This document shows, piece by piece, positions 8,482-17,308 of a stretch of DNA of 59,975 bases (position 1 is its first letter; each line of letters opens with the position of its first letter). The notes under the pieces were generated by a model. That model had not been told where the DNA came from, did no database searches, and saw nothing but the letters and a program-made list of their open reading frames with translations. The stretch comes from Oscillatoria sp. CS-180 (lineage in GTDB: Bacteria > Cyanobacteriota > Cyanobacteriia > Phormidesmidales > Phormidesmidaceae), in NCBI RefSeq assembly GCF_028330965.1, contig NZ_JAQMUB010000062.1, positions 1-59,975 of the forward strand, read 5' to 3'. Made by a program: the position numbers and the translations under genes.

Positions 8482-9360
8482 CTATCGATCCACCATAATT
8501 CGATATCGTGGTTTTTCGGGCAGGGCAATCTCAGGGGGCTTCTCTCGCAGCAGAATCACAACATCCTTACCAATTACAGGGTTTCGAGCAATCAGAGCAC
8601 CTTCTGGACTTCGAAACTCAACCGCGTCAAAAGCCAGTCCTTTGGATTGAGCCAACAGCTGATTGGCCAACGTTATCTGTTCGTAGTCAGAAAGGCGGAA
8701 CCAGTCCCCATTTAGAACAAGCGTCAGACGATTCGTCGCAAAATCAGCTTGTACTGAATCGATCACCCGACTAGCATTAGGGATTGACGGCTCCGTTAGC
8801 TGCGTTTGCACCTCAAAAATGCGATCGCCGGCCAAACTGTCGGCATCCTTACTCTCTTCCTCAGACGGCACAACAGTCGAAACAGGTTCACGAACAACTG
8901 GCACAGGCTGAGGTGCCGGCGACGTTTCGGTAGGCTGAGCAGCAGGCGTCGCATCGGATGCTACAGAGGGCTGTCGCACGCTGTTGAGCAAAACCAGCAA
9001 AACCCCCAAGATGCCGATCAGAATGCCACTGATTACCCTGTCCGATAAGTTGGCCGCAGCGGGAATTCGGCGGCGTAACCCCGCAATGATTCGTTGCCAA
9101 GACGATCGGAATCGCTGCCACGTTGGCAGAACCCAAGCCAATGCCTCTTTCGTTGTCGTTGGCGTTGGTTGAGGAGTTGCAGTATCTACATAGTCCTCCT
9201 CCCAATCTAGAGAAGCAGCCTCCCACTCATCCTCAGGCAGTTCCTCTACCGTGGATTCCTCCGAGAGAGTTGTTTCTGGTAGCTCAAAATCGCTGTCATC
9301 TGTCCACTCAGGCTCGGAAGATTGAGCTGAGTCAGTGGGAGAAACGGGTTCCTCCGGCAT
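8482..9360 (-). CDS. Conserved cyanobacterial single-span membrane protein of unknown function
   Basis: This 292-residue protein has three parts. Residues 1-60 are an acidic, Glu/Asp/Ser-rich cytoplasmic region. A transmembrane helix spans ~109-127. A Pro-rich linker (~135-160) leads to a compact C-terminal domain (~180-290) that would be periplasmic or lumenal. The C-terminal domain has regular alternating strands but no catalytic motif I can recognise. It is transcribed toward the ferredoxin gene, convergent with it. Function unknown. Confidence 0.65.
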   Translation of the reverse strand: MPEEPVSPTDSAQSSEPEWTDDSDFELPETTLSEESTVEELPEDEWEAASLDWEEDYVDTATPQPTPTTTKEALAWVLPTWQRFRSSWQRIIAGLRRRIPAAANLSDRVISGILIGILGVLLVLLNSVRQPSVASDATPAAQPTETSPAPQPVPVVREPVSTVVPSEEESKDADSLAGDRIFEVQTQLTEPSIPNASRVIDSVQADFATNRLTLVLNGDWFRLSDYEQITLANQLLAQSKGLAFDAVEFRSPEGALIARNPVIGKDVVILLREKPPEIALPEKPRYRIMVDR

Positions 9361-9527
9361 AGTTGTGATGCTCCTTAGCCCAAACTACTTTTATTGTCTC
9401 TCAAGTTGTAGCGAGGAAAAGGGAATAAGAGCAGGGAATGGAAAAGCAGGGGAGGGTAAGATTGCTGCCTTAAAAGCCCCAAAACTTGAGATGATTTGCC
9501 TAACGATACGATAGCAACGACGAGCCA

Positions 9528-9743
9528 ATGAATACTCAAACTTGCCCTGTTTGTGGCGTCAAAATTATGGTCGGCATTGTGGGGGGCGATCGCGTCTTGT
9601 TCTCCTCAGGGGCACCCGGCACCCGAGCACGGCTATGGGCCAGAGTCTGTCGATACGTTGACAAACCAGGGTGTATCAACCCTGATGGAGGCAGTCAAGC
9701 CCCCGGCAAGGATGATTTCTACAAACCGGACGTGCCGCAATAA
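9528..9743 (+). CDS. Small cysteine-containing hypothetical protein
   Basis: This 71-residue protein has one CPVC near the N-terminus and later a single C before YVDKPGC. Together these could form a four-Cys zinc ribbon (C6, C9, C41, C48 approximately). The Gly-rich middle and the KPGCINPDG block look conserved in style with small cyanobacterial proteins of unknown function. It has no signal peptide or membrane helix. It stands alone between a minus-strand gene and a secreted protein gene. Confidence 0.55.
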   Translation: MNTQTCPVCGVKIMVGIVGGDRVLFSSGAPGTRARLWARVCRYVDKPGCINPDGGSQAPGKDDFYKPDVPQ

Positions 9744-9839
9744 CGAAGTATAAATGTGATATTCCTCAGGTTTTATTGCTGTCAATGTTGAAACCTGAGC
9801 CATAATGTCACACGGAATCTTCAACTCATCAAAACCTCT

Positions 9840-10292
9840 ATGAAGCTGTTCTGCTCCGTCCGTTCATCTGCATGGCTGCTTACTGCCTTGGCTTCCTGCA
9901 CGCTGGCCCTATCGACAAAAGCTCAAGCTCAAAGCTCGGTTTATTCTCCCATTCCCATGCCTGACAGCCAAGAAATAACGGATACTCTTTCAGAAGAAGA
10001 CATCCCGACAGGGATAGGAGGATTTGCCCGCGACTATACAGTCTTTTTCGAAGACGGCGACCAAGTTGCGATCGATCTCATTTCAGAGGAATTTGATACG
10101 ATCATTACGCTACTAGGACCAGACGGCACCACAGTGGGCGAAAACGATGATGGTCCTGACGGAACGACCAACTCACTGCTGTTTGCTCGAATTACTGAGT
10201 CAGGGACTTATACTGTCAGGGTGCGATCGTACGCAGGGCAAGGCACAGGCGCATTTTCACTCAAAGTCGCCCGACTGCGCCCAGTTCAGTAA
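9840..10292 (+). CDS. Secreted PPC-domain (pre-peptidase C-terminal) protein
   Basis: This 150-residue protein begins with a clear signal peptide (basic start, hydrophobic core, cleavage after AQAQ near residue 31). It is followed by a single PPC-type beta-sandwich: YTVFFEDGDQVAIDLIS, DTIITLLGPDGTTV, ENDDGPDGTTNSLL and SGTYTVRVRSY are the usual blocks. PPC domains normally occur as C-terminal appendages of secreted peptidases. Here the domain is free-standing, as is common in cyanobacteria. Substrate or partner is unknown; the product is periplasmic or extracellular. Confidence 0.85.
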   Translation: MKLFCSVRSSAWLLTALASCTLALSTKAQAQSSVYSPIPMPDSQEITDTLSEEDIPTGIGGFARDYTVFFEDGDQVAIDLISEEFDTIITLLGPDGTTVGENDDGPDGTTNSLLFARITESGTYTVRVRSYAGQGTGAFSLKVARLRPVQ

Positions 10293-10378
10293 GTCTTTCT
10301 CAGGAACTTTTGCAGAAACACTTGCCGTGTATTCAAGCAGTCTGTTATCTTAGTCAAGCGCTCAAATGCAGCGCTTAA

Positions 10379-10451
10379 GCCGGGATAGCTCAGCCGGTAG
10401 AGCAGAGGACTGAAAATCCTCGTGTCGGCGGTTCAAGTCCGCCTCCTGGCA
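10379..10451 (+). tRNA. tRNA-Phe(GAA)
   Basis: The acceptor stem GCCGGGA pairs with TCCTGGC with one G-U pair. The D-arm contains AGCTCAGCCGG. The anticodon arm is GAGGA-CTGAAAA-TCCTC, giving GAA. The T-arm has GGTTCAAGTCC. Discriminator A is at 10451 and CCA is not encoded. A stem-loop follows within 20 bp. Confidence 0.97.
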
Positions 10452-10468
10452 TTCAAGCAAATCAAGCG

Positions 10469-10508
10469 AAAAGCCCAGAAGCCTTTGGCTTTAGGGCTTT
10501 CTCTTTTC
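10469..10508 (+). terminator. Intrinsic terminator after tRNA-Phe
   Basis: AAAAGCCC at 10469-10476 pairs with GGGCTTT at 10494-10500 across a 17-base loop that can itself pair partly (AAGCC with GGCTT). It is followed by CTCTTTTC. It sits 18 bp after the tRNA, where a terminator is expected. Confidence 0.75.
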
Positions 10509-10666
10509 AAGGTCTGACTGAGGTCCGCTCACGTTTTGGGTGTCTTTAGAACAGAGTTGTTATTGTTATAGGTCCACCGCGAAGTTAGGGTGATTTTGCG
10601 TCTTGATCACCAGACGCTTCAATACTCACTGGATAAGTACAAGCGTTCTCTCTGGTGGATTTGGCT

Positions 10667-11563
10667 CTACATCACTAGGGTTTGATCACCTTCGTCGGCA
10701 TCGGTCAATTTTGATTGCTGACGCTGGATCCAAAGGCTAACCAATAATCCCTCAGTTGGACTGAACAAGAAAGCCAAACAGAAAAAGCAGAAAGATACAA
10801 GGACAATGGAAGCTCCGGACGGCGCATCTAAGTAGTAGCTCAGGTACATCCCAATCACGCTGGACAGGGCACCAATAATCGAACCTACCCACATCATTTG
10901 ATGGAGTTCTTTAACCAGTAGATAGGCAGTGGCGGCTGGGGCAACTAGCAATGCCACCACCAAAAGTGCCCCCACCGTGGGTAAACAAACGACGATGGTG
11001 ACAGTCATCGCCGTAATTAGTGAAGCGTTGTACCAATGCACCAACATCCCGCTGGCTTGAGCCCCTTTCGGGTCAAAGGTGTAGAACAACAGCTCTTTGA
11101 AGAACAATCGCACCAAGATGATCCCGACCACGGTGACGGCTAAGCTCCACCACACCTCTGTCATGGTGACTCCCAAAATGTTGCCAAACAGGATATGAAC
11201 TAAGTCAATGCGGTTTGCCCCCGGAAGGATACTGACTAACACGACGCCAATAGCAACAAATGAGGTCAAAATCAGGGCCATCGCAGCATCCGTTTTCACT
11301 CGCGATTTCGACTCAATTAAATAGAGCACCAGAGCGCTGATCACGCCAGCAACTAAGGCTCCAAACGAGAGGGCAACGCCTACTACGTAGGCGATCGGTA
11401 GACCCGCCATCACCGAGTGAGAAATGGCATGGGCTAACATCCCCATCTGTTGCACAATCATGTAGCTGCCCACAATGGCACAGAGAATGCCGAGCAAAAT
11501 ACCCAGCATGAGGGCACGTTGCATAAACGACAATGACAATGGCTCGATAATCCAATCCAGCAT
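10667..11563 (-). CDS. Mn2+/Zn2+ ABC transporter permease
   Basis: This 298-residue inner-membrane protein has 8-9 hydrophobic spans. The N-terminal PLSLSFMQRALMLGILLGIL and the GLPIAYVVG region are hallmarks of the ABC-3 (ZnuB/MntB/SitD) metal permease family. The C-terminus is a short polar tail. It lies downstream of the ATPase gene on the same strand, with 135 bp between. It completes a transporter with the solute-binding lipoprotein encoded divergently at 12921. Manganese is the likelier substrate, since the binding protein has no His-rich loop, but zinc is not excluded. Confidence 0.92.
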   Translation of the reverse strand: MLDWIIEPLSLSFMQRALMLGILLGILCAIVGSYMIVQQMGMLAHAISHSVMAGLPIAYVVGVALSFGALVAGVISALVLYLIESKSRVKTDAAMALILTSFVAIGVVLVSILPGANRIDLVHILFGNILGVTMTEVWWSLAVTVVGIILVRLFFKELLFYTFDPKGAQASGMLVHWYNASLITAMTVTIVVCLPTVGALLVVALLVAPAATAYLLVKELHQMMWVGSIIGALSSVIGMYLSYYLDAPSGASIVLVSFCFFCLAFLFSPTEGLLVSLWIQRQQSKLTDADEGDQTLVM

Positions 11564-11698
11564 AGAAGGGTTCCGTATCTTTTAAGGTTGGCGGGTTGAA
11601 AGTGATTCACCTAAAGGATGCTCAAGGAGTACAACGTGTCTGCTTCAAATTTCTGGTCATCCATAGAGGCAGCAAAGCAAGGTCCATGCAGATGCCGC

Positions 11699-12424
11699 TT
11701 AAGCGAAAACTCGGGCGAGGCCTCGACCGTAGGCCCGTTCTAAATTGTCGGAGGTAACAACCTCTTGACGGGTTCCATGGGCAATCAGATGTTTATTGAT
11801 TAGCAACAGCTGGTCATAAATGGCTAGCGAATCACCCAAATCGTGATTGATGACGAGTAGAGTTTTGCCCTCCGACCGCAATTCCTGAAAAATATCAAAA
11901 ATGATGTCTTCAGTCTTGCGATCAACTGCTGTAAAAGGCTCATCGAAAATTAACAACTCCGCTTCTTTGGCCAGGGCGCGGGCAAGAAATACTCGCTGCT
12001 GCTGCCCTCCCGATAACTCGCCAATGGGGCGATCGCGCAACTCATACATATTTACCCGTTCCAAGGCTACCCGAGCCAACTCTCGGGCCTGACGGCTAAA
12101 TCCCTTAAAGAGTCCAGTCTGCACAGTTTGGGCCATCATCACCACATTCCAGACGGTGACAGGGTAATCCCAATCAATGCGAGAGCGCTGGGGGACGTAG
12201 GCGGTTTGAGTGAGCTGTCGCTTCAGAGGCAGGCCCTTGAACCGAACCACTCCCTGGGTGACGGGCACTAAATTCAAAATGGCCTCAACCAGCGTACTCT
12301 TGCCAGCACCATTTGGGCCAATGATACCGACTAGCTGACCCGCAGGCACTAAGAAGCTGACATTGCGAAGTACGCAAGCACCTCGATAGTCGACCGACAA
12401 GTTCTGAATTTCTAGCATCGGCAT
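11699..12424 (-). CDS. Mn2+/Zn2+ ABC transporter ATP-binding protein
   Basis: This is an ABC ATPase of about 240 residues. It has Walker A GPNGAGKST, signature LSGGQQQR, Walker B LLIFDEP and the H-loop VINHDLGD. The frame opens upstream at 12445 (7 more residues), but the ATG codons at 12424 and 12418 (MPMLEIQNLSV) fit the family start better. It drives the permease encoded just downstream and is divergent from the binding-protein gene across a 480-bp control region. Confidence 0.93.
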   Translation of the reverse strand: MPMLEIQNLSVDYRGACVLRNVSFLVPAGQLVGIIGPNGAGKSTLVEAILNLVPVTQGVVRFKGLPLKRQLTQTAYVPQRSRIDWDYPVTVWNVVMMAQTVQTGLFKGFSRQARELARVALERVNMYELRDRPIGELSGGQQQRVFLARALAKEAELLIFDEPFTAVDRKTEDIIFDIFQELRSEGKTLLVINHDLGDSLAIYDQLLLINKHLIAHGTRQEVVTSDNLERAYGRGLARVFA

Positions 12425-12594
12425 CAGCCTATGACGGAAGGACAATACGCTATCTCAATTGTCTTCATTGAGGCAACAAACTCGGTAGAGAGGACATCAA
12501 CCGCGAGAACCCTGTAATCAGCAGTTAAATGGCAGGCAACGGCCCGTATCAAGATTGGACTGACTTACTGAGGCCACTTAACTTAATGACAATA

Positions 12595-12638
12595 CCTATT
12601 GATAAGTCAATCAAAGCGATAGTGCCTATTAATAGGCA
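12595..12638. promoter_or_regulatory. Tandem operator-like sites, candidate metalloregulator box
   Basis: TGCCTATTAATAGGCA at 12623-12638 is a perfect 16-bp palindrome. A degenerate copy, ACCTATTGATAAGT, sits exactly 30 bp upstream (CCTATT at 12595 and 12625), about three helical turns away. Both are followed by a TCAATCAAA- or CAAATCAAA-like stretch. They lie just upstream of a consensus-like promoter for the metal-binding protein, which fits repressor or activator control of metal uptake. The regulator's identity (MntR-, Zur- or two-component-type) is not shown by the sequence. Confidence 0.6.
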
Positions 12639-12648
12639 AATCAAAAGG

Positions 12649-12676
12649 TTGACACCAGTGTATGAGTTAGTAATAT
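12649..12676 (+). promoter_or_regulatory. Sigma-70-type promoter for the metal-binding protein gene
   Basis: TTGACA at 12649-12654 and TAATAT at 12671-12676 are separated by 16 bp. Expected transcription start is near 12683, leaving an unusually long leader of ~238 nt before the ATG at 12921. The -35 box begins 11 bp after the 16-bp palindrome, so a protein bound there would touch RNA polymerase. Confidence 0.55.
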
Positions 12677-12920
12677 AAATGTCTACGTCGATAGTGTATC
12701 GTCCGTCTTTACCCCGATAATGCAGATCGTGCGTAGGTCAATAGCAGTAGTTTCAGCGTATGTGAGCGCACAGAAAAGGATAGTCGTGATCAAAGTCCGC
12801 CACACTTTTCTGGGTTTAACAATCGTTGGGCTAACTCGCACGGTCGTAAGCAGTCGGTGGCTGTCCAGGCCCCATTGTTGACGATAGTTCTTTATAAGAT
12901 TAGGCATAGAGGAACCGTCA

Positions 12921-13934
12921 ATGCAACGATTTTTTGCCCCCCATCAAGGGACGCTAGGAGTTGCGATCGCACTCCTGATTGGTCTTGCGGGTTGTGCCGG
13001 CTCAACCCCCAGCGATTCAGACAGTACAACCGAATCTGACACAGCCGCCGAATCTGACACGACTGCTAGTGATGTAACCGACGAGTCTCCGATTGAGGTC
13101 GTCGCGTCCTATAGCGTCATTTGTGATTTAGCTGGGAAAATTGCGGCAGATGCCGTACAACTGACTTGTTTAATCCCACCCGATCAAGACCCCCATACCT
13201 ATGAGGCCACACCCTCTGATCGGGAGGCAGTCGATACGGCTGACTTGGTCTTTTATGCGGGACTCAACTTTGAACCTGCGATTATCGATATGGCCACCGC
13301 ATCCGACTCCGAGGCCCCCAAAATTGCTCTACACGATGAATCGGTGCAGGAATTGATTGAAGTGGAAGAAGAGGGTGAATTAGAGCCCGATCCTCATGTC
13401 TGGCATGACGTTGAGAATGGCCTAGAAATGGTTGCCTTGATTCGAGATAACCTTGTCGCCGTTGATCCGGATAATGCCGATGTGTATACCGAAAATGCTG
13501 AACAACTCACGGCTGAGTTGGAAGCCCTAGATGCCTGGATTCCCGAGCAAATTGCCACCATTCCGGAAGAGCAGCGCCGCTTGATTACGACTCATGATGC
13601 GATGTCGTATTATGCTCAAGCCTATGGGTTAACGGTTGAAGGCACATTGCTGGGCGTTTCGACTGAAGATGAACCAACCGCTGCCAAGATTAACGAGTTA
13701 GCCACATCAATTCGTGACAAAGATATCCCTATCATTTTTGCTGAACTCACTGCTGATGATCGAGTCTTAAAAACTGTGGCGGACGAAGCTGAGGTCTCCA
13801 TTTCTGAGCAAGTCTTGCTGGCGGACGGTTTGGGTGCAGAAGGCACGCCTGGGGAGAGCTATACCGGCATGTTGATTTACAACACCTGTGCCATTGTGGA
13901 TGGCCTAGGCGGGGAATGTGCTTCTGCTCCTTAG
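12921..13934 (+). CDS. Mn2+/Zn2+-binding lipoprotein of ABC transporter
   Basis: This 337-residue cluster A-I (ZnuA/MntC-like) solute-binding protein has a lipobox GLAGC with the acylated Cys at 25. It is followed by an acidic Ser/Thr/Asp linker (~28-55), so it is anchored to the periplasmic face of the membrane. Metal-ligand histidines are visible in DPHTYE (H92) and DPHVWHD (H159), and an aspartate in VLLADGLG. The His-rich loop typical of zinc binders is missing, and the two cysteines (ICDL, LTCLIPP) recall cyanobacterial MntC. It is divergent from its ATPase and permease genes. Confidence 0.92.
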   Translation: MQRFFAPHQGTLGVAIALLIGLAGCAGSTPSDSDSTTESDTAAESDTTASDVTDESPIEVVASYSVICDLAGKIAADAVQLTCLIPPDQDPHTYEATPSDREAVDTADLVFYAGLNFEPAIIDMATASDSEAPKIALHDESVQELIEVEEEGELEPDPHVWHDVENGLEMVALIRDNLVAVDPDNADVYTENAEQLTAELEALDAWIPEQIATIPEEQRRLITTHDAMSYYAQAYGLTVEGTLLGVSTEDEPTAAKINELATSIRDKDIPIIFAELTADDRVLKTVADEAEVSISEQVLLADGLGAEGTPGESYTGMLIYNTCAIVDGLGGECASAP

Positions 13935-13937
13935 TAC

Positions 13938-14333
13938 GTGCCAGCTCTAAGTTTTACAAGGTTTTCAAAGGATCGGAACATCATCAACCCCTATTTCAGG
14001 AATCGAGAGACCTGGGTTGATGCGGTGACTCAACAGATTGCGATACGTATGACTTCACACATGGAAGCACTGGTCAATCTAGGCCAGTCAGCAGGCGTGA
14101 TTGAACTCGTGAAAGCGTTCCATGGTCCAAAGGACATGGAGCGAACGAACTCTTCTGGACGAAGATTTTGACTTATGCAACGAGATCTGGGACTGTTCGC
14201 AATCGCCTTCGAGAAAGCTACGACAAGATGTTTTGGGCTGTAGGCAAGACTTTGCATGAGTATCCGAATGAACCCCCAAAAACAGTTGGAGATGGCAGTC
14301 TATATCATTGCCACTCCGCTTGGCTAATCGCCT
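13938..14333 (+). pseudogene. Possible decayed gene with a frameshift
   Basis: Two adjacent frames look coding. The first, from GTG 13938, reads RETWVDAVTQQIAIRMT and ALVNLGQSAGVIELVKAF and stops at 14171. The second, open from about 14145, reads ANELFWTKILTYATRSGTV, RNRLRESYDKMFWAVGKTL, and stops near 14333. A one-base shift near 14140-14150 would join them into a protein of about 130 residues. I do not recognise the family. The opposite-strand frames in the same region look less protein-like. It may equally be non-coding. Confidence 0.3.
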
Positions 14334-14633
14334 GGATTTGAGTAGATCGACATTAAGGGTTCTTCAATTCAGCCTGCCAAGGCAGCGATCGCAAACGTAC
14401 TAGAAAGCCTGAAATGATGCAGCGTTAGGCATAAATAAGCTGACGCATTTTCGCAATGGAATCAGACAATTGCTCCCATAAGCGTTATGGGATAAGACGT
14501 TCAGCTCTTATGACTAAACCAGGGCAGCTGACCGAAGGCAATTTCAGCGATAAAACATCAACTACTTCCACCAAAAACGGAGATGGATACTGCTCCACCT
14601 CCGTTTCTATGGTTAATTCAACCTAGATTTAAA

Positions 14634-14819
14634 TCACCGATGTGCTGCTACCAAGCCGGGTGCGTAAGCTTCAACAACGTTACCCGTGTTGCTGCAGGTG
14701 ATCATCAAGTAGTCACAATGAGGACACTGAGTACGGACAAGCGCCTCTTTATCCAAGTAGTGGCGGGATGCATGACCACCGCAATTGGGACAGTGAACGA
14801 TTTGGGATGCGTAATTCAT
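14634..14819 (-). CDS. Small zinc-ribbon protein, often misannotated as PriA
   Basis: From the ATG at 14819 the protein has 61 residues (an upstream ATG at 14840 adds seven). It has CPNC and CPHC pairs separated by 20-odd residues (HCPNCGG, then RTQCPHCDYLMITC), then VVEAYAPG. This matches a tiny cyanobacterial zinc-ribbon family that databases often label replication restart helicase PriA. At this size it cannot be a helicase. Its real role is unknown, but the four cysteines clearly suggest zinc binding. Confidence 0.75.
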   Translation of the reverse strand: MNYASQIVHCPNCGGHASRHYLDKEALVRTQCPHCDYLMITCSNTGNVVEAYAPGLVAAHR

Positions 14820-14840
14820 GACTTTCAAGTTTGATATCAA

Positions 14841-15377
14841 TGCGTGGATGGGAAGTCTATTAGAGCCGTTTGTAAAAATGCTTATCGAAGTGAACTTCGT
14901 TGTCGCATCATTGCGGGATCACAACAGAGTTAACAGTTATAAACAACTGTTGGTATATCAAAATGTTATTTCAAATATTAGGTAAGTTGCAACTAAAAAG
15001 CGAAAAACTTTTCGAAAGATATAGTTAAGCTTGATCCCAATGGGTTTAAAGTCAAAACAAAAGCACCCTAATTCATAACAGGCAAAAGTAAGGGTTGATA
15101 CCAATTAGATTAAGGAAATCTAAAGATCTCTTCTTGGCGGTAGACTCAGTAAATATATGTTTCAACCTAAGGGTAGATGATTAGGATTTACGAGTATCCG
15201 AAAGCCGTTATAGTCGGACATCTCATCGCCAGTTTCACGGCGTTTAATCAGAATTTAATTCGCTTTTTAAGAAAGACTTAAGATTTGACTGGAAACTTTG
15301 TCAGCTAAATTTCTACTTCTATTGGATGACTAAAATCTGGTTTGTCTCAGTAACTTTACCGAGGCCTGTAATGACAA
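14841..15377. other. Intergenic region, no gene seen
   Basis: This 537-bp AT-rich stretch lies between the start of the minus-strand zinc-ribbon gene and the stop of the HD-domain gene. I find no convincing frame, tRNA or strong hairpin. The left third presumably holds the zinc-ribbon gene's promoter. Confidence 0.5.
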
Positions 15378-16235
15378 TTATGAAGGCGGAAAAGGCTCGG
15401 GATGAGACTCATGTTCAACCTCAAAAACATGACCGTAAAGACTTGAGAGAATTTCCTTACCTTCCTGGGTGAGCTTGAGATAAGCGATCGCATCTTTGAT
15501 GTAGGGATAGACGCTCTTCCAGTAGAAGCGGGGATAGTTGACTCGTAGATCCTCGGGATTGCGGTAGCCTAGCTGCTCATTGACGCCCGTTTCCTCAAAC
15601 TCGTAGAACAGGGCAGGAATTTTGTGGAGATAGCGAGGATCGGACAGCTGACCAATGAGGTCTGCAGCCCGCACCAATCCTGGAAAGTTCGTGGTGTCTT
15701 GATGGTCTGTGTCGAGTGGCACAGGAAATCGGGTCAGTTCGATATTACGTTTAATGATCTCGGCATTAATCAGCCCATGACCACCAAACCTTTCCTGGAC
15801 AAATAGCTTGCCACGGTCTACGTGATAGGGTGTCAAACTTGCGTCTGTGTAACCTTCCTTCAACTGGACTGTTTGATCCTCTTCACCGGTCGCATATATG
15901 CGCAGAGGGATAACATCGTGACGGCAAATACCTTTGACATAACCGATATCGTGACAAACTAGCGAAATAGTGAAGTGCAACCAGTCTTCACAAGAAACCC
16001 CACCTTCGCGAATATGCTTTCCTCGTAAGATTTGTTGCCCAACCAGGGTCACAAAAACAGTGTGCTCAACGTCGTGATAGAGAGCATTGCTATTAGCAAT
16101 TGTTTCGACTCCCATGTTGCCGACCCAAGCAATGATGTCTGCATAATTTTGCTTCAAACCGCCATAGGTTTGGGCGTAATTAGTCCTAAGTTCTAGGACA
16201 AAGGCGTTACACAAAATTTTGTTAGGATTCAGCAT
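15378..16235 (-). CDS. HD-domain metal-dependent phosphohydrolase
   Basis: This 285-residue soluble protein has the HD-superfamily ligands. ALYHDVEHT supplies the first His, and LVCHDIGYVKG is the diagnostic HD pair. A distal Asp is probably in LVRAADLIGQL near residue 190. HD enzymes hydrolyse phosphate mono- or diesters, including cyclic nucleotides; the substrate cannot be read from sequence. It lacks the GYP extension of c-di-GMP HD-GYP enzymes. Homologues of this length stand alone in many cyanobacteria. Confidence 0.82.
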   Translation of the reverse strand: MLNPNKILCNAFVLELRTNYAQTYGGLKQNYADIIAWVGNMGVETIANSNALYHDVEHTVFVTLVGQQILRGKHIREGGVSCEDWLHFTISLVCHDIGYVKGICRHDVIPLRIYATGEEDQTVQLKEGYTDASLTPYHVDRGKLFVQERFGGHGLINAEIIKRNIELTRFPVPLDTDHQDTTNFPGLVRAADLIGQLSDPRYLHKIPALFYEFEETGVNEQLGYRNPEDLRVNYPRFYWKSVYPYIKDAIAYLKLTQEGKEILSSLYGHVFEVEHESHPEPFPPS

Positions 16236-16616
16236 TGATGATTTTGAGGGCTGATTGTTCTCGTGGTCAGGCGCGGTTCCAAGGACGTTTTATCCCATTT
16301 AATAGGGGAAGGACTGTACGATCAGGACAGTTTGTTGAACCATTAAAATGGTGCCTTTGCTCAAAATTTTTTGAAAGGATCTTTAGCTTAAATTCCGGGG
16401 ACAAGTGCGATCGCCCATCTTCGTATAAGCTTTCTTAGAATGTTTGTTCCAGAAACTGCTACCCTTTTGATAGGTGAGGATGGATGTATAGCCCCTTTGT
16501 ATCTCTCATTTTTAGGAGGTTGAATCCGGCTCTCCCCTATTTAGGATTTAAGGGGACAAGTCAGATTCAGCTGCATCAGTCCTGTAAGTAAACGCTCAGC
16601 AAAACGCAGGGATTGA
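16236..16616. other. Divergent intergenic region, no gene seen
   Basis: This 381-bp spacer lies between the HD-domain gene (minus) and the TetR gene (plus). It must contain both promoters, but no clear -35/-10 pair stands out. A short frame at 16235-16438 has no protein-like character. Confidence 0.5.
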
Positions 16617-17198
16617 ATGGCTCGTTCCAAAACATTTGATCGCAAATTGGTTTTAGATAAAGCCATGCAAGTCTTTTGGGAGAAAGGCTATGAAGCCGCA
16701 TCGATGCAAATGTTGGTCGATGCAATGGGCATTAATCGTGGTAGTCTATACGATACTTTTCAGGATAAGCGGACTCTCTTTTTGCAGGCGATCGCCCACT
16801 ACAATGCAACGGTTGTCCAACCTGCGATCGCACCTCTGCTGGCCCCTGGAGCTTCGCGCCCGGAGATTGAACAGCATTTTCTGACGTTGGTGGAGCGCAT
16901 TACCACTGATCAGAATCGGCGCGGTTGTTTAGCCACGAATACCGTCACAGCGTTAGCCGCTAAAGATCCTGACATCACGATCTCTTTGCAAAACAGTTTG
17001 AGACAAGTTGAAGACGCTTTCTATCGTGCCCTTGTCAGAGCACAAGATAAAGGTGAAATCAGCACGGATAAAGATATTCGTGCTGTTGCTCACTATCTGA
17101 CAAGCAACATCCAGGGATTACGAGTAATGTCCAAAGTCAACTCAGATTCCGCTGTACTCCAGCAGACAGTTGGTCTGATTCTGCAAATCTTGGATTAA
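16617..17198 (+). CDS. TetR/AcrR-family transcriptional regulator
   Basis: This 193-residue repressor-type protein has an N-terminal helix-turn-helix (residues ~9-50: VLDKAMQVFWEKGYEAASMQ, then MGINRGSLYDTF, then KRTLF). It has a ligand-binding C-terminal domain with CLATNT near residue 100, a Cys position shared by many redox- or electrophile-sensing members of this subgroup. It lies 110 bp upstream of a peroxiredoxin-like gene on the same strand, so it may control that gene in response to oxidants (inference). Confidence 0.9.
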   Translation: MARSKTFDRKLVLDKAMQVFWEKGYEAASMQMLVDAMGINRGSLYDTFQDKRTLFLQAIAHYNATVVQPAIAPLLAPGASRPEIEQHFLTLVERITTDQNRRGCLATNTVTALAAKDPDITISLQNSLRQVEDAFYRALVRAQDKGEISTDKDIRAVAHYLTSNIQGLRVMSKVNSDSAVLQQTVGLILQILD

Positions 17199-17308
17199 CG
17201 CTGTCTGAAAAATCACCGTCCTCTTTCTAATACATCTCTTAGGTGAGTTTAATTTCTTTTTAGACCAATCGTTCCAAAATAAAGTTGAACCCCAGGAGAT
17301 TAATCGTT

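Larger units (their letters stand above)
12446..12920. other. Divergent control region of the metal transporter
   Basis: This 475-bp gap lies between the ATPase gene (minus) and the binding-protein gene (plus). Besides the operator-like repeats and the promoter listed separately, it holds a leader of about 235 nt if transcription starts near 12683. A 53-codon frame from ATG 12720 to TGA 12881 lies inside that leader, but I see no family resemblance or good ribosome site and do not call it a gene. Confidence 0.6.

Noticed and set aside
12720-12881. A 53-codon leader peptide gene before the metal-binding protein
   Set aside because: No ribosome site, no recognisable sequence, and no run of regulatory codons was seen. 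It is open by chance often enough at this length.
10667-13934. Naming the metal transporter firmly as mntCAB or znuABC
   Set aside because: Ligand residues and the lack of a His-rich loop favour manganese, but sequence reading alone cannot settle specificity.
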